NCBI GenBank assembly: GCA_049999805.1 | Contig: JBNGIO010005879.1 | Coordinates: 1 to 37,809 of the forward strand | DNA from: Folioceros fuciformis | Taxonomy: Eukaryota > Anthocerotophyta > Anthocerotopsida > Anthocerotales | Reading direction: 5' to 3' | DNA: 37,809 bases | Part shown: positions 14,120-24,539 of the stretch, piece by piece | Numbering within the stretch: the stretch's first letter is position 1 | Layout: each line of letters begins with the position of its first letter | Made by a program: the position numbers and the translations under genes | The notes under the pieces: generated by a model | The model's input: only the letters and a program-made list of their open reading frames with translations | Database searches by the model: none | What the model was told of the DNA's origin: nothing

Positions 14120-15037
14120 CTAGACGGGCCCAGCAGCAGGAAGGGGAGGGAACTCTTCCGGGATGGGGCTGCCAGCAGGAGGAGGAGGGATAGGTTGTCC
14201 TGCAGGTGGAGCAGGAGGCGGAGGGATGTCAACGGGGATGGGGCTGCCAGCATGAGGAGGAGGGATAGGTTGTCCTGAAGGTGGAGTAGGAAGAGGGATG
14301 GGGCTGCCAGCAGGAGGAGGAGGGATAGGTTGTCCTGAAGGTGGAGCAGGAAGAGGGATGGGGCTGCCAGCAGGAGGAGAAGAGATAGGTCCTCCTGCGG
14401 GTGGAGAAGGAGGAGGCGGGCTGCCTTTGTACGGCTCCTCGAGCTGGTGCACAATGTCGGCTGAGACCTTGAATGCCGTCTCGAGGACTATGCCATCGAT
14501 GCCGGAGCCGAAGAGGGCAGATGGTGCGGAGACGGTGCCGGGGCTGGCGCTGCTGAAGGAGGAGTAGGCGATGGCGCGAATGGTGGCGGGGTTGAACTGG
14601 AAGTGCAGCAGGCCCTTGGGGAACACGAACAAATCGTTGGCGAAGAGCGTCTGCGTGAAGAGCTTGTTGGTGGTGTCGACGAAAGCCACCTGCAGCGTGC
14701 CCTCGATGACATAGAGGACCTCGGTGGCGCGGGGATGTGTGTGCGGCGGGTTCAGGGTCTGCGGAGGGAACTCCAGCAGCGCATTGGACACTCCCAGCCC
14801 AGTCAGGGCCGGGAACTGCGTCTCCGAGACCTTGGCGACGCCGAAGTTCGGCTGAGTGTTATTGATAGCGTTGCGGAGACCCTGGAACGTGAAGAAGTTG
14901 CCGTTGATCGAGGCCGGGTCGACGCCGGGAGGCACCACGAAGTCCGTCAGGATGTCGGGGTCACCGCACGCCACCAGGGACACCGCCGCTGCCAGGATCG
15001 TCACAAGGAGGGATAATTCGTATCCAGACTTCGCCAT
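14120..15037 (-). CDS. Germin-like protein with a proline-rich repeat tail
   Basis: Single exon, 305 aa; typical germin-like proteins have 210-230. An N-terminal hydrophobic signal peptide ends near VACG, so the protein is probably secreted to the cell wall. The cupin core has box 1 PPHTHPRATEVLYVIEGTL, giving two His and one Glu as metal (Mn) ligands, and box 2 FPKGLLHFQFN with the fourth ligand His. Germin-like proteins form stable oligomers and may act as superoxide dismutases, oxalate oxidases or wall proteins; the activity here is unknown. From about residue 208 on, the protein is a Pro/Gly/Ser/Ile repeat built from ~20-residue units (for example PPAGSPIPLPAPPSGQPI). Near the N terminus there is one Cys (ACGDPDIL) but not the second Cys of the usual germin disulfide. 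It lies head to head with the germin-like gene at 16869. Confidence 0.9.
   Translation of the reverse strand: MAKSGYELSLLVTILAAAVSLVACGDPDILTDFVVPPGVDPASINGNFFTFQGLRNAINNTQPNFGVAKVSETQFPALTGLGVSNALLEFPPQTLNPPHTHPRATEVLYVIEGTLQVAFVDTTNKLFTQTLFANDLFVFPKGLLHFQFNPATIRAIAYSSFSSASPGTVSAPSALFGSGIDGIVLETAFKVSADIVHQLEEPYKGSPPPPSPPAGGPISSPPAGSPIPLPAPPSGQPIPPPPAGSPIPLPTPPSGQPIPPPHAGSPIPVDIPPPPAPPAGQPIPPPPAGSPIPEEFPPLPAAGPV
14158..14420 (-). repeat. 60-bp coding tandem repeat (20-aa Pro-rich unit)
   Basis: About four units of 60 bp lie in the 3' end of the germin-like gene. The + strand copies centred at 14230, 14290 and 14350 are exactly 60 bp in register and nearly identical; the copy around 14160 is shifted by a small insertion. 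Each unit encodes 20 residues with PPPPAGSPIP and PPSGQPI. All variants keep the frame. Confidence 0.88.
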
Positions 15038-16868
15038 CGTTAGTGGAGAGATTGGAGATCGAATGAATGTGCTTCGATCGCAGCTGCTATGCGCTGAATG
15101 CAGATTGCCCGCTTCGTGCTGCAGCTTGACTGCTCATCACGCAGCGGGACATCTTATCTGTGAGATTATGCGGATCTGTACATGGCATCGAGGGTCCACC
15201 TCCAGCCGCTTGCAATTGACTGCCAGATGGCGGAGGGGGTCGGGGGAAGGGAGCCCCCGAGGCTAGGTCCGCAAGCAACTTGTGGCCCGGCCTGTCCCTG
15301 TGCGATGCATCCCAGATTATGCACCCGTCTTAGAACAGCACGCATTGCAGAGCAAACTCTTGCGGATGGGTCTACAACCTTGGTTGGCAGCACTATCCGA
15401 TCCGCTCACACAGATTTTCTTGGAATCAGCTCACTGACGGGCAATACGATGCACTCCGGTTTCATTATTAGGCTGGTTTTAATCACGCCTACCTGGAACT
15501 CATGAATTACTCATGCCACCTTTCTCTTCAGAGCCGGCGAATTCGAGCGTTCGCATAGGTCGGAAAAATTTAGACGAAGCACGGCATGTACAAGGACTTG
15601 CAAGGATCAAGCTTAGACACCCAATCCGGGGTTGCCCAGCGTTTCTCTTGTAACGTCAAGCAAAGCCAGACTTGGGAACTCGAACTCTTGAGCAAGCATG
15701 TTCCATGATCAGTTGCTTCCTGACCAGAAGAGAACGGTGTCACTGCTGGGGGGAGGACGAATAGTGGAGCACCAAGAACTGACCTTGGCAGCATTGCTAC
15801 AGGCTGGCCACATCGTCCCTAACGTAATTCCCAGACAGGTCGATGGGAAGAGCACTGGATCGCTTCCAACATTTCCTGAACGACCAGCCCCTTCCAGCGT
15901 TACCTTACGTAGTCACAACTGGAAGGAGATCCCTAGGATTTTAGTCCTTGGGCGTCGCGTGAAGTATTTGTCACCTTCGCGACAGATGACAACAGGAAAG
16001 CTGCTCTACCTCGCTATGTGCAGTTACCACTGATTGAGAATACCAGGGAAGGCTACGATGTCGCAGGCGTAACTTCACGCAACGCCTTCTCGACGAAATT
16101 GAGCTTCCTTCACTAGCGGCAGGACAAATTTCACTGGGAGTTGTAAGTCATGACAGGAAAGGATCTCGAAAGATCGCCCCGGTCAGTCAGAATGTATGGT
16201 TTGGTAGCTCGCAGCTCCGACAGCCACAGCCGTGCTGGAAGCAAAAATTAACAAGCACTTATATGAAGCATGTCATAGTGACCACCGTGGTAGGCAAATA
16301 TGAGGTAAAGCAAACATAAAGAGCAAGTGATGGATTCCCGCTTCCTCTTCACATCCCATACGGAGGATTTCCCTACAGCTCAAGCTCCAGCTAGGGCTGC
16401 ACATCGTGATCATCCTGAAATGGTTTCAGCTGCTTGTTATGGCGATCCCGCTGAGAAAAACCTGCTGGTAGCTGGAAACTGGAAACTGGGTGTGGCTGTG
16501 GCTTCGATCGGAGAGATCGACACATGACAAGCAAGGGCAGCTTGAAGAAAGTGACAGAGGCGAGGCCGGCCGGCAGACTGGTTGCTCGCGCCACTTGGCC
16601 TTCACCTGGCTCCAGGCCGCCAGGGACGCATCGTGCAGCTCCTACATAAGCGCAGCACCGATCAGGGTGCGCACTCGCAATCCCAGCAGTACAACAGCTA
16701 CGTCTCTATGGTTCCTCCTGTGCCACCCTGGAAGTCTAGCAACCGTGGTGGTCTAAAAAGCGGGTCCAGCCGACACGCACCTACAGAGCATCGCTCTCGC
16801 TCCTCCCGCGACTCCACAAGACCGGGTGAGGCGATTCTGCGCAGCGAGCGAGGGCAGCAGGAGCAGCA
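15038..16868. other. Shared upstream region of the divergent germin-like pair
   Basis: About 1.8 kb between two germin-like genes transcribed away from each other. No convincing gene is present; the longest open frame (15698-16033) has no recognisable domain. It should hold both promoters. The right part contains one copy of the 71-bp dispersed repeat, about 100 bp before the start of the right-hand gene. Confidence 0.5.
16699..16769 (+). repeat. 71-bp dispersed repeat, copy A
   Basis: This stretch, starting TACGTCTCTATGGTTCCTCC and ending AAGCGGGTCCAG, recurs at 31123-31193 with a single C/T difference. Both copies lie outside coding sequence and in the same orientation. Copy A is in the 5' region of the germin-like gene at 16869. 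No similarity to the flanking sequence extends beyond the 71 bp. The identity of the element is unknown. Confidence 0.88.
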
Positions 16869-17564
16869 ATGGCGGCAGTATCATCCGCATCAGCGTGGGT
16901 GGCGCTTACGGCCTTCACGAGCCTGACCTTGTGGGCGGCCCTGGTGACCTGCAACGACCCCGACATCCTGACCGACTTCGTGACGCCCGCAGGCGTGGAT
17001 CCGGGCAAACTGGACGGCACGTACTTCACATTCCAGGGCCTTCGGTCGGCCGTGAACGCGACGCAGACCAAATTCGGCGCCGCCAAGGTGTCGCAGACCC
17101 AGTTCCCGGCCCTGACTGGACAGCGGGTGTCGGTGGCGCTGTTGGAGTTCCCTCCGCAGACTCTGAACGCGCCGCACACTCACCCCCGCGCCACCGAGGT
17201 CCTCTACGTTCTCGACAGCACGCTGCAGGTGGGCCTCGTCGACACCAACAACAAGCTGTACACACAGACGCTCTTCAAAAGCGACCTGTTCGTGTTCCCC
17301 AAGGGCCTGCTGCACTTCCAGTACAACCCCGGCACCGTGACCGCCCTCGCCTACGCCTCCTTCAGCAGCGCCAACCCCGGCACCGTGAGCTTCCCGTCTT
17401 CCATCTTCGGAACTGGCATCGACGACGTCATCCTGGAGAAGGCCTTCAAGGTGTCGTCCGACATCGTGCACCAGCTGGAGGCTCCGTTCCTGGATAATAC
17501 CACCCCCTCTCCCGAAGCTGCTCCCGTCGAATCCCAATTTCCACCCGCTCCCAGCCCCGTTTAA
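16869..17564 (+). CDS. Germin-like protein (cupin), secreted
   Basis: Single exon, 231 aa, the usual family length. It has a signal peptide (hydrophobic stretch to about LVTCN), then NDPDILTDFV, nearly the same as in the paralog at 14120-15037. Cupin box 1 is APHTHPRATEVLYVLDSTLQ and box 2 is FPKGLLHFQYN, so all four metal ligands (His, His, Glu, His) are present. The second N-terminal Cys of typical germins is missing, as in the paralog. The C terminus is a short Pro/Ser/Ala tail ending APSPV, so a proline-rich extension exists in both copies but is expanded only in the other. GC-rich codon use. It probably arose by inverted duplication with its neighbour. Start ATG in an AGCAATGGCG context. 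Confidence 0.92.
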   Translation: MAAVSSASAWVALTAFTSLTLWAALVTCNDPDILTDFVTPAGVDPGKLDGTYFTFQGLRSAVNATQTKFGAAKVSQTQFPALTGQRVSVALLEFPPQTLNAPHTHPRATEVLYVLDSTLQVGLVDTNNKLYTQTLFKSDLFVFPKGLLHFQYNPGTVTALAYASFSSANPGTVSFPSSIFGTGIDDVILEKAFKVSSDIVHQLEAPFLDNTTPSPEAAPVESQFPPAPSPV

Positions 17565-17819
17565 AAATTTCGCGCCTTCTCATCTTGGCACGTTCCTGCT
17601 ACTCTTCTCTGCCACATTGGCTTCGCAACTTCGTGCCTTCAACCGCCCTGAAATTCAGTCTCTGTCTCCACACTGCTCGGCTCCGTTCCATGCACTTGAG
17701 GGAAGAGGACAGCTCGTCAACCTCGCGCCTCCCTTCGCTTATTGTGATTCTCTCCTATTTTGTTTGTAAAGCTTCTATTTTTTTAAACAAATAGCCATGT
17801 TTCGTGTTAACTTTAGGAC

Positions 17820-17955
17820 TTAGTTAAGCTTCACCCCTTATATTTCACTTTTTCCTGCATATAAAGCCTAATGGGTGTCACTTAGTGAAGCTTCACCCCT
17901 TACATTTACAGATACCTGCCTTTTTCTCTGCATAGAAAGCCCAATGGCTCTCATT
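17820..17955. repeat. Degenerate ~62-bp tandem duplication
   Basis: Two diverged copies begin TTAGTTAAGCTTCACCCCTT (17820) and TTAGTGAAGCTTCACCCCTT (17882) and share a later TGCATATAAAGCC / TGCATAGAAAGCC block. They lie in AT-rich DNA downstream of the germin-like gene. No function is apparent. Confidence 0.7.
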
Positions 17956-18298
17956 ATACATTTTATTTCAGGTTTTCATTGTGTACTTTTCTTCCCTGGA
18001 ATCTTGGCTGTGTACTTGGTTTATGTGTATTAGAATGTTTCTTTTTCAATTATATTTTAATTTAATTTTTTAGATATATAGATCTATTATTTATTTTATC
18101 ATAAAATAAATGAACCGAGACATATTGCTATGGACTATGTTACATTCTCAAGCACCTTATCCTTTATATCTCCAAGATATAACGGATTTCAACTCTCTTG
18201 ATAATGTCATGCATATGTTATTTATAATGTTATTAGCATCTTCACGTGGTGTTCCAGTAGAGCCATGGAGAATACATATGTCCCATATTTGGTGGAAA

Positions 18299-18456
18299 GC
18301 ACCATCCGAAATAGGTTTTTGTTAAGAACTTCATATGAAAGCTTGGCACCTAGAGGGCTCAGAGAGGAGAGATGGACAGCACCATCCATAACAAGTCTTT
18401 GTTAAGAACTTCATATGAAAGCTTGGCACCTAAAGGGCTCAGAGAGAAGAGATGAG
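18299..18456. repeat. 80-bp tandem duplication
   Basis: A unit beginning GCACCATCC and containing GTTAAGAACTTCATATGAAA and GGCTCAGAGAG occurs at 18299-18378 and again at 18379-18456 with a few differences. It is non-coding and sits in the AT-rich repeat region left of the copia element. Confidence 0.88.
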
Positions 18457-18599
18457 CATTACTAAAGAGAATATCGAATGTCCTACCCTACTTTAATAGT
18501 ACTTGTTAATCAATTACATTTCTTCTTGGTACACACATTGCCAAGAACACCAATACCATGTGAAAAGGCTATTGCTTTGGTGCTACCTAGGTTGGGCAT

Positions 18600-19163
18600 A
18601 CGTCTACCTTTATTGATCATCGCCCTCCAAGTATGGAATTAAGCACGAATATTTCAAAGCACTTTCTGATCCAAAATTTAACATCTCTTGGCATGCGAGA
18701 AGCGCATTATCTAGATATTATGAAAACATTATCTTATAGAGCTCATTGAGTTCTACACAATGATGCAAAGAAGTTGACATAACAATACGTCGAATGTGAC
18801 AAAATGTCCATGCAAGTTTGTCGACGGTTTTTGAAATTAACCTAACAACCATGCTCACTGAACTCAAAAAGTACACACGATTAGAGATGTAGTTGTACAT
18901 TCTAGCCCTATCTCAAAATGTTAAGGCACGGATAGTGTCCTTGAACATATAAACAAGCTGGGGAATAGCAGACTCAAACCTCACAGCAAAGAGAAATGCG
19001 TCTATGCGGCAACGAAGCATTCTAGTGAAGAAACAGGTGACGCACTCAAACGTACACTCAAACTTTAGTATCCCTTGGTGTGTGCTAAATGCATTGTCAA
19101 GACTTGATGAAAACATCATCTTTGAATCTAGACTTTCTTGTTTTATTCCATGGGATACAAGCA
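18600..19163 (-). repeat. Old degenerate repeat, possibly once coding, copies around the copia insertion
   Basis: On the minus strand two stretches (around 18650-18740 and 19080-19170) translate to related fragments of the form LDNAF....Q..L.F, with frames broken by stops. The nearby phrase GAAAACAYYATCTTATAGAGCT appears at 18720-18743 and again at 24619-24642, to the right of the copia element. This shows one old repeat family interrupted by the insertion. I do not recognise the protein. The rest of 17565-19163 shows nothing else. Confidence 0.45.
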
Positions 19164-19168
19164 CTTTC

Positions 19169-19377
19169 TAACACGATTGCTAGGTAGGATCGATCATAGC
19201 ACGCTTGAGCAAGGGAGCAGCGATCGTGCGTGAGCAAAACTTGAGGCAAGAACAATAAAAAAAACGGTTATTGGAGTTCACGCAACTTGGCGCATATGAA
19301 GTTTGATGAAACGGTTATTAATCGTCTCCTTAATAAGTCCTAATTAATACGAGTTGCTAATCTAAACACTTCCAACA
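19169..19377 (-). repeat. 3' LTR (probable) of the copia element
   Basis: It starts with TGTTGG on the element strand at 19377, directly after the polypurine tract. Only 19313-19377 can be matched to the 5' copy. The left border at 19169 is set by the candidate target duplication CTTTC at 19164-19168 and is tentative. Confidence 0.55.
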
Positions 19378-19386
19378 CCCCTACTC
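19378..19386 (-). other. Polypurine tract of the copia element
   Basis: On the element strand GAGTAGGGG lies immediately before TGTTGG of the 3' LTR, the position where plus-strand DNA synthesis is primed in LTR retrotransposons. Confidence 0.6.
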
Positions 19387-19563
19387 AACGAGTATTGCCG
19401 TGATCAGGTTGGGATGTGTGTTTTGTGTTCTCTCACTCCTGTTGCTTGGCACAGCTCCAAACCTGCAAACCGAGAGCATGCAATGACCAGGTATGTTCTG
19501 ACACATCGTCTACACTATTGCTCAATCTGCAAACCTAGACTACGCCCAACAATTAGCTCTTGA

Positions 19564-21503
19564 TCATCCTCCTCCTGGTATAAGTCCAAGGCGCCTACCA
19601 TGTTTAAAATGCTGCTCCGCATACAGTGCCTTGGTAAAAATGTCCGCCGGATTCTCTGAAGTGCTGACGTAGATTAATCTCATCTCACCTCTTGCGACCA
19701 CATCTCTAACAAAGTGATGATGAACCTCTATATGCTTCGTTCGGGAATGAAAAACTGGGTTGTTGGCGAGGGCAATCGCCCCTTGGTTATCACAATATAG
19801 TTCTGTTGGTTCAACATGAGTTTGCCCAATGTTGTCCAAGCACCTTCGATCCCAGATGGCTTCCTTGGCAGCCACTGTCAATGTCTTGTATTCTGCTTTG
19901 GTACTTGATAGACAAATGTTTGCATTTTTCTTGCATGACCAAGAGATTGGTCCACCAGCTAGTACAAAGACATATGCAGCGACGGACTTCCTGCTGTCTG
20001 GGTCTGCTGCCCAGTCACTATCACAAAATCCTACCAGCTCAAGCACTCTGCTGTCCACACCTTGGTAAACGATGCAATAGTCTGCTGTATGCTTCAAGTA
20101 TCTCATAATCCACTTGACCTGAATCCAATGATCTTTGCCATGGCTTGCTAGGAATTGAGAAACAAGACGCATAGGAAATGCAATATCCACCCTTGTCAAG
20201 CACGTTATGTATATTAGCGTACCTACTGCTTCTTTGTAAGGCACCTTTTGCATTTCCTGAATTTCTGCTGCTGAGGCCGCTGCTTGCTCTTTTGACAACT
20301 TCACACCTGTAGACAAAGGAGTATTGTTGCCATGGGCCTCCATCAGATTAAACCTGCTAAGCATGTCATTTATGTACTTCTTCTGCGACAGTTTGATCGA
20401 CCTCTTGGATCTATCCCTGATCACCTCGACTCCCAAGCACCACTTGAGGGGAACTATGTCCGTCATTTCAAACTCCGCCTTCAATAGATTTTTGACTGTG
20501 ATTAGCAAACTAGCCAGACCTGGTGTTGCTGCTAGTATCAAATCATCTACATACACCAACAACAACAGGTATATTCCCTTCCTTTTTAGCACATACAAGT
20601 TGCAATCAGCTGTGGCCTTGATGAAACCACACGTCAACAAGAAAGCATCCAGCCTGTTGTGCCATGCTCGTGGGCTTTGCTTGAGCCCATAGAGTGTTTT
20701 GTTCAACTTGCACACCAGGTGTTCGCTTCCCTTTTTAACATACCCTTCTGGCTGCTGCATGTAGATTTCCTCATCCAAGGTTCCATTCAGAAAAGCTGTG
20801 CGAATGTCCATCTGTTCAAGATCAAGATCTTCATGTGCAGCCATGGCCAAGACAAGTCTAAGGGTCGGAAACTTCACAACAGGTGCAAATGTTTCGAAAT
20901 AATCTTCTCCTGCACATTGTGAGAATCCTCTCACCACCAATCTTGCCTTCAACCTTTCTACGGACCCATCAACATTAAATTTAGTTTTGAAAACCCACTT
21001 ATTGCTGATTGCTCTCCTGTTCTATGGCAGCTCCTGCAGGGTCCAAGTTCCATTTTTGATCAAGGATGCATACTCATCCTCGACTGCCTTCCTCCAGCCC
21101 TTACATCTGGGCCACTTTACGCCTCTTTCATGGTTGCTGGATCAGTTGGATTCACGTTGGTTGCAGCGACTGCCAACACTTGAGCAACTGTGAGTTCATT
21201 ATCCGGGTGACCTTGCTGTATGGTAGCCAGGAGGGATGAAAACGTGGGTGCTTCTTCCTCATCACTCATGTGCTCGTCCTCTCCTGCAAAAAAGTCCCCC
21301 ACTGGATGCGAACTATCTACCTCTCCTGTGGAAAAATCAGTACGGCTGTGGCTACTGGTCCACTGTTCAGGCCGGTAGAATGCAGGTGCTGTGCGAGTCC
21401 TAGTCGATGCTCGTGCTGGTGGTACTTCAGGTGCCGCTGGAGCTTCTGGAGCCTCCTCAAAAACTTTATCCCCTGCAGAAATCAAATCTGAGTCCTGAAG
21501 CAC
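19564..21503 (-). pseudogene. copia reverse transcriptase and RNase H, partly intact
   Basis: The long open part (19564-20952, 462 codons) holds reverse transcriptase motifs: QMDIRTAFLNG, KTLYGLKQSPRAWH and the catalytic YVDDLI. RNase H follows with GFCDSDWA, TKAEYKTL, LYCDNQGAIALANNPVFHSR and ENPADIFTKAL, ending soon after. Upstream, the part between integrase and reverse transcriptase (DEYASLIKNGTW, KWVFKTK) is cut by a frameshift near 21118 and a TAG at 21022-21024. Confidence 0.92.
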
Positions 21504-22620
21504 TTCCCCACTGAATCTTCGCCAGATATATCGAAGGTGTCCTCTTCGTCATGAGATACACTATGCTCGGATTGGTCAAATACTACTGGTTGGACTTCCT
21601 CCAGATTGTCCAATGCCATATCCAGTCTACTATGCCCAAATTCGAACGTGCTAACTACATCTTCTTCTTGTGTAGGGGCAGCTTTAGGCATGGAATGTGA
21701 GGGCTCACCTCCACCAGCAGCAGCAGTGTGCTTGTGCTCCAGCAAAGCCTCATTGAAAATCACACTACGAGCATACTCAACCTGCCTAGTTGCAGGATCA
21801 AACAACTTATATGCCTTTATTCCATCTGTATACCCGATGAACACCCGCTTCACAGCTCTGTCCGACAGTTTTGCATGCTCCCTCTTCTGCTTGGGAACAT
21901 GGGCGTAGGCTGGAGAGCCAAAAGCCCTCAGATGCTGCATTGTTGGTTTTCTCCCGCACCACAATTCATAGGGGGTTCGACCCTACAATGAACTGGTTGG
22001 CAACCTATTGTGAAGGTAAGCTGCTGTTGTAACTGCCTCTCCCCAATAGGTTAGGGGCAAATTCGCATGCTTCAATAACGCCCTTGTGGTGTCTTGACTA
22101 GTTTGATTCCACCTCTCCGCAACGCCATTTTGCGAGGAGCTATAAGGCACAGTGAATTGGCGTGCAATGCCAAGGTTGCTGCAGTAGTCATTGAATGCAT
22201 TTGAGTCAAATTCTCCTCCATTGTCAGTTCGTAGGTAGAGAATTTTCACACCTAGCTGCAACTCTAGGCCAAGTAATGTTTAAAGCACCCAAAAGCTTTG
22301 TTCTTATGCTTCAAAATATAGATGTGCACATATCTGCTGTAATCATCTATAAATGTTAAGAAATACCGGCCTCCCCCAAATGACTCCTTTGACACTGGGC
22401 CACACAGGTCTGCATGAACCAGCTGCAACAATCCAATTGCTCTTATGCCACCACCCTTCGGAAATGCTTTTACATGGTGCTTAGCAAAAGTACATGCTTC
22501 ACAGAAATCCAGCCTGCTCAAGTTCTTTGGTACACCATCAAAATACACATCCGAATTCTCCATTGCACTCAGCTTAGTGGGGTTCAGGTGCCCCAATCTC
22601 ATGTGCCAGATATGAGTCAC
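21482..22620 (-). pseudogene. copia integrase region, broken
   Basis: The zinc-binding N terminus reads HMRLGHLNPTKL then CEACTFAKHH. The catalytic core has the first Asp in HADLCGP, the second in RTDNGGEF and the Glu in NGVAERWN, so the DDE triad is present. After it comes the copia-type C-terminal LRAFGSPAYAHVPKQKR with FIGY. A frameshift near 22262 separates the first and second Asp, a TAG lies at 21983-21985, and another frameshift lies near 21490. Confidence 0.88.
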
Positions 22621-23206
22621 CCTACATTAGAAATAGATGGACTGACACCCGCTAATTGAGCTGAAGGTGCTGGTATACTATGTGCATCTAATGAGAATAG
22701 GTCATGGGCTAACTACCTATGGCAATTGTTTTCCCTCACTGTTTGATTAGGCACATGGACTTCTTAAAAATAACCTCATTATGATTATCTGATGTGAGCT
22801 GATGAACTTAAAGCAAATTCTTTGTTATACTTGGAACATGAAGTACATTTCTAAGTGTGAGAATGGAACCACTTCTTAAACATAGGTTAACATCTCCTAC
22901 TCCATGTATTTCTAGCTGACTATTGTCACCTAATAGCACTGTTTGTGGGGTACTATTCTTAACATAGCTCACAAAGACAGATCTATCACAACAAATATGG
23001 GCAGTTGCCCCAGAGTCCACATACCAGTTTCCCTCGCAAGAGCTAGTTGCATTCAGGCACACTATTAGTGCTTGATGTGTATGACGGAACCTCTTGGTCG
23101 GCTTCTCATCAGCGCTGCATTCAGCTCCTTCCACAGTAGAGGTCAGACTCGGAGGTGAACAAACCGTGAGCACCAACGGCGATGTCTTCTCCTTCTTGGT
23201 AGCCAC
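22621..23206 (-). pseudogene. copia protease region, broken
   Basis: It carries the aspartic protease active-site motif WYVDSGATAHIC and the following LLGDNSQLEIHGVGDV and LRNVLHVPSITKNLL blocks that precede the GAG-pre-integrase region. A TAA (22808-22810) ends this frame. Further on, a shifted frame holds a TAG (22713-22715) in front of LAHDLFSLDAH. The protease would cut the Gag-Pol polyprotein. Confidence 0.85.
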
Positions 23207-24460
23207 ATGTGCCTCAGGTAACGAAACACGCCTCGGCTCATTGTTTTTCTTCTTCCTACAATCGCTCTCACAGTGGTTGGGAAGGCCGCACCAATTGCAG
23301 TTCCCTACTCTCTTCTTGTTTCCCGATGACTCTCCAGGTCCACATGGGTTCGACCACTTGCCCTTGCCAACCTGCTTGTTGCCCTGTGGCTATCCAGGTC
23401 TCCTAGGGCCCTTGGGCCTTGCATTGAAGAGAGCTTGGCTTCTAGGTGGCTTGGATGATTGCCTGGTCATCTCCTCTTGCAGTAGAGCTCCAACCAATTC
23501 GTTGAACTCTAGTGCGGGCACCTGATCTTCATCGATGTTTGCTACCAACGCCAGCTGCCTGGCCATCCGCAACACCGCATTCTGGCTAGACATAAAGTGT
23601 GAATAGCTCAGGGGTAAGGCTGACAGAAATCTTACACAGGCATCCTGCTCATTCACTCGTGCACCAGTCTGCTACAGCTTGAGTCTTGCACTCCAAAACT
23701 ACGTGACAAACTAGTCAATCGGTTCTCCTTCCCGCATTTTGAGTGAATGAAATTTGGTTTGAGCAGCCATCCTCGTCATCATATCCTTGGCATGATAGAC
23801 CATGGCCAAGTGATCCCACATTTCCTTAGCTGTTTGGGCATCAATCACACTCATAGCCATTTGCTCACTCAAGCCAACGCGAATAATGCCTTGTGCTCTC
23901 TCATCTAGCTGATCCCAGCGCTGCTGTCCAGCTGAAGTGCTTCGGAAACTAAGGATGTCATCATCCGGCCTTGGAGTTTCTCCTGTGACATGTCCCCACA
24001 AGCCAGCTTCCCTCAAGAAACCACGCATGCGCATTACCCACACATCGTAGTTGGCTTCGCTGGTAAGGCGGTCCATTTCCTTGAAATCAACCTTCACAGA
24101 TGGGAGTCTCTCATGGTTAAGTCTTTCCTCACGTTCCTTCTCCTCCCTTTCTCTTCTTTCATCTTCTCTATCTGCTCTCAGTTTTTCTAACCTCTCCTGT
24201 TCCTTCCTTGCACGCTCACGGTCAGCTTCCTCGTCCATTTCTGATTGTTCAGCACCCTCTTGGAACAAGCCCCTAATGCTCGCTAGAACTTGGTACTCAA
24301 GTGCCTGATCGAAGCCTTCATCTGAGCCGTCCTCCAGGATTTAAGATCAGGTATCCTGAGTTGCACCCACAGCAAGTGCATCAATTGTACACCGGGGGGT
24401 CACAGGGCTGGTAGCGCCCTCTTCTCCTGGATTCGCAAGGATCGAAGCGTGCTGGCCTCC
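23207..24460 (-). pseudogene. copia gag, broken
   Basis: Broken capsid-like reading frame. A highly charged Glu/Arg/Lys coiled-coil-like stretch is followed by a copia gag core (EANYDVWVMRMRGFLREAG, then DAQTAKEMWDHL). A CCHC zinc knuckle, CNWCGLPNHCESDC, sits near the end and would bind the RNA genome. In-frame stops on the coding strand are TGA (24347-24349), TAA (24341-24343), TAG (23711-23713), TAG (23699-23701), TAG (23672-23674) and TAG (23390-23392). The protein sense on both sides of each stop continues in the same frame. Confidence 0.85.
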
Positions 24461-24539
24461 TCTCTTGACGCCAATTAGCAAACCACCAATGCCGAGATTG
24501 CTCCATAGTCACCTAATGCACGTCAGCATCAGTAGCAGT

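Noticed and set aside
14298-14567. Gly-rich + strand frame over the germin tail
   Set aside because: Antisense of the Pro-rich repeat (CC- and GG-rich codons); it has no independent support.
15698-16033. 111-codon open frame between the germin-like genes
   Set aside because: No domain, ordinary length by chance, and located in the divergent promoter region.
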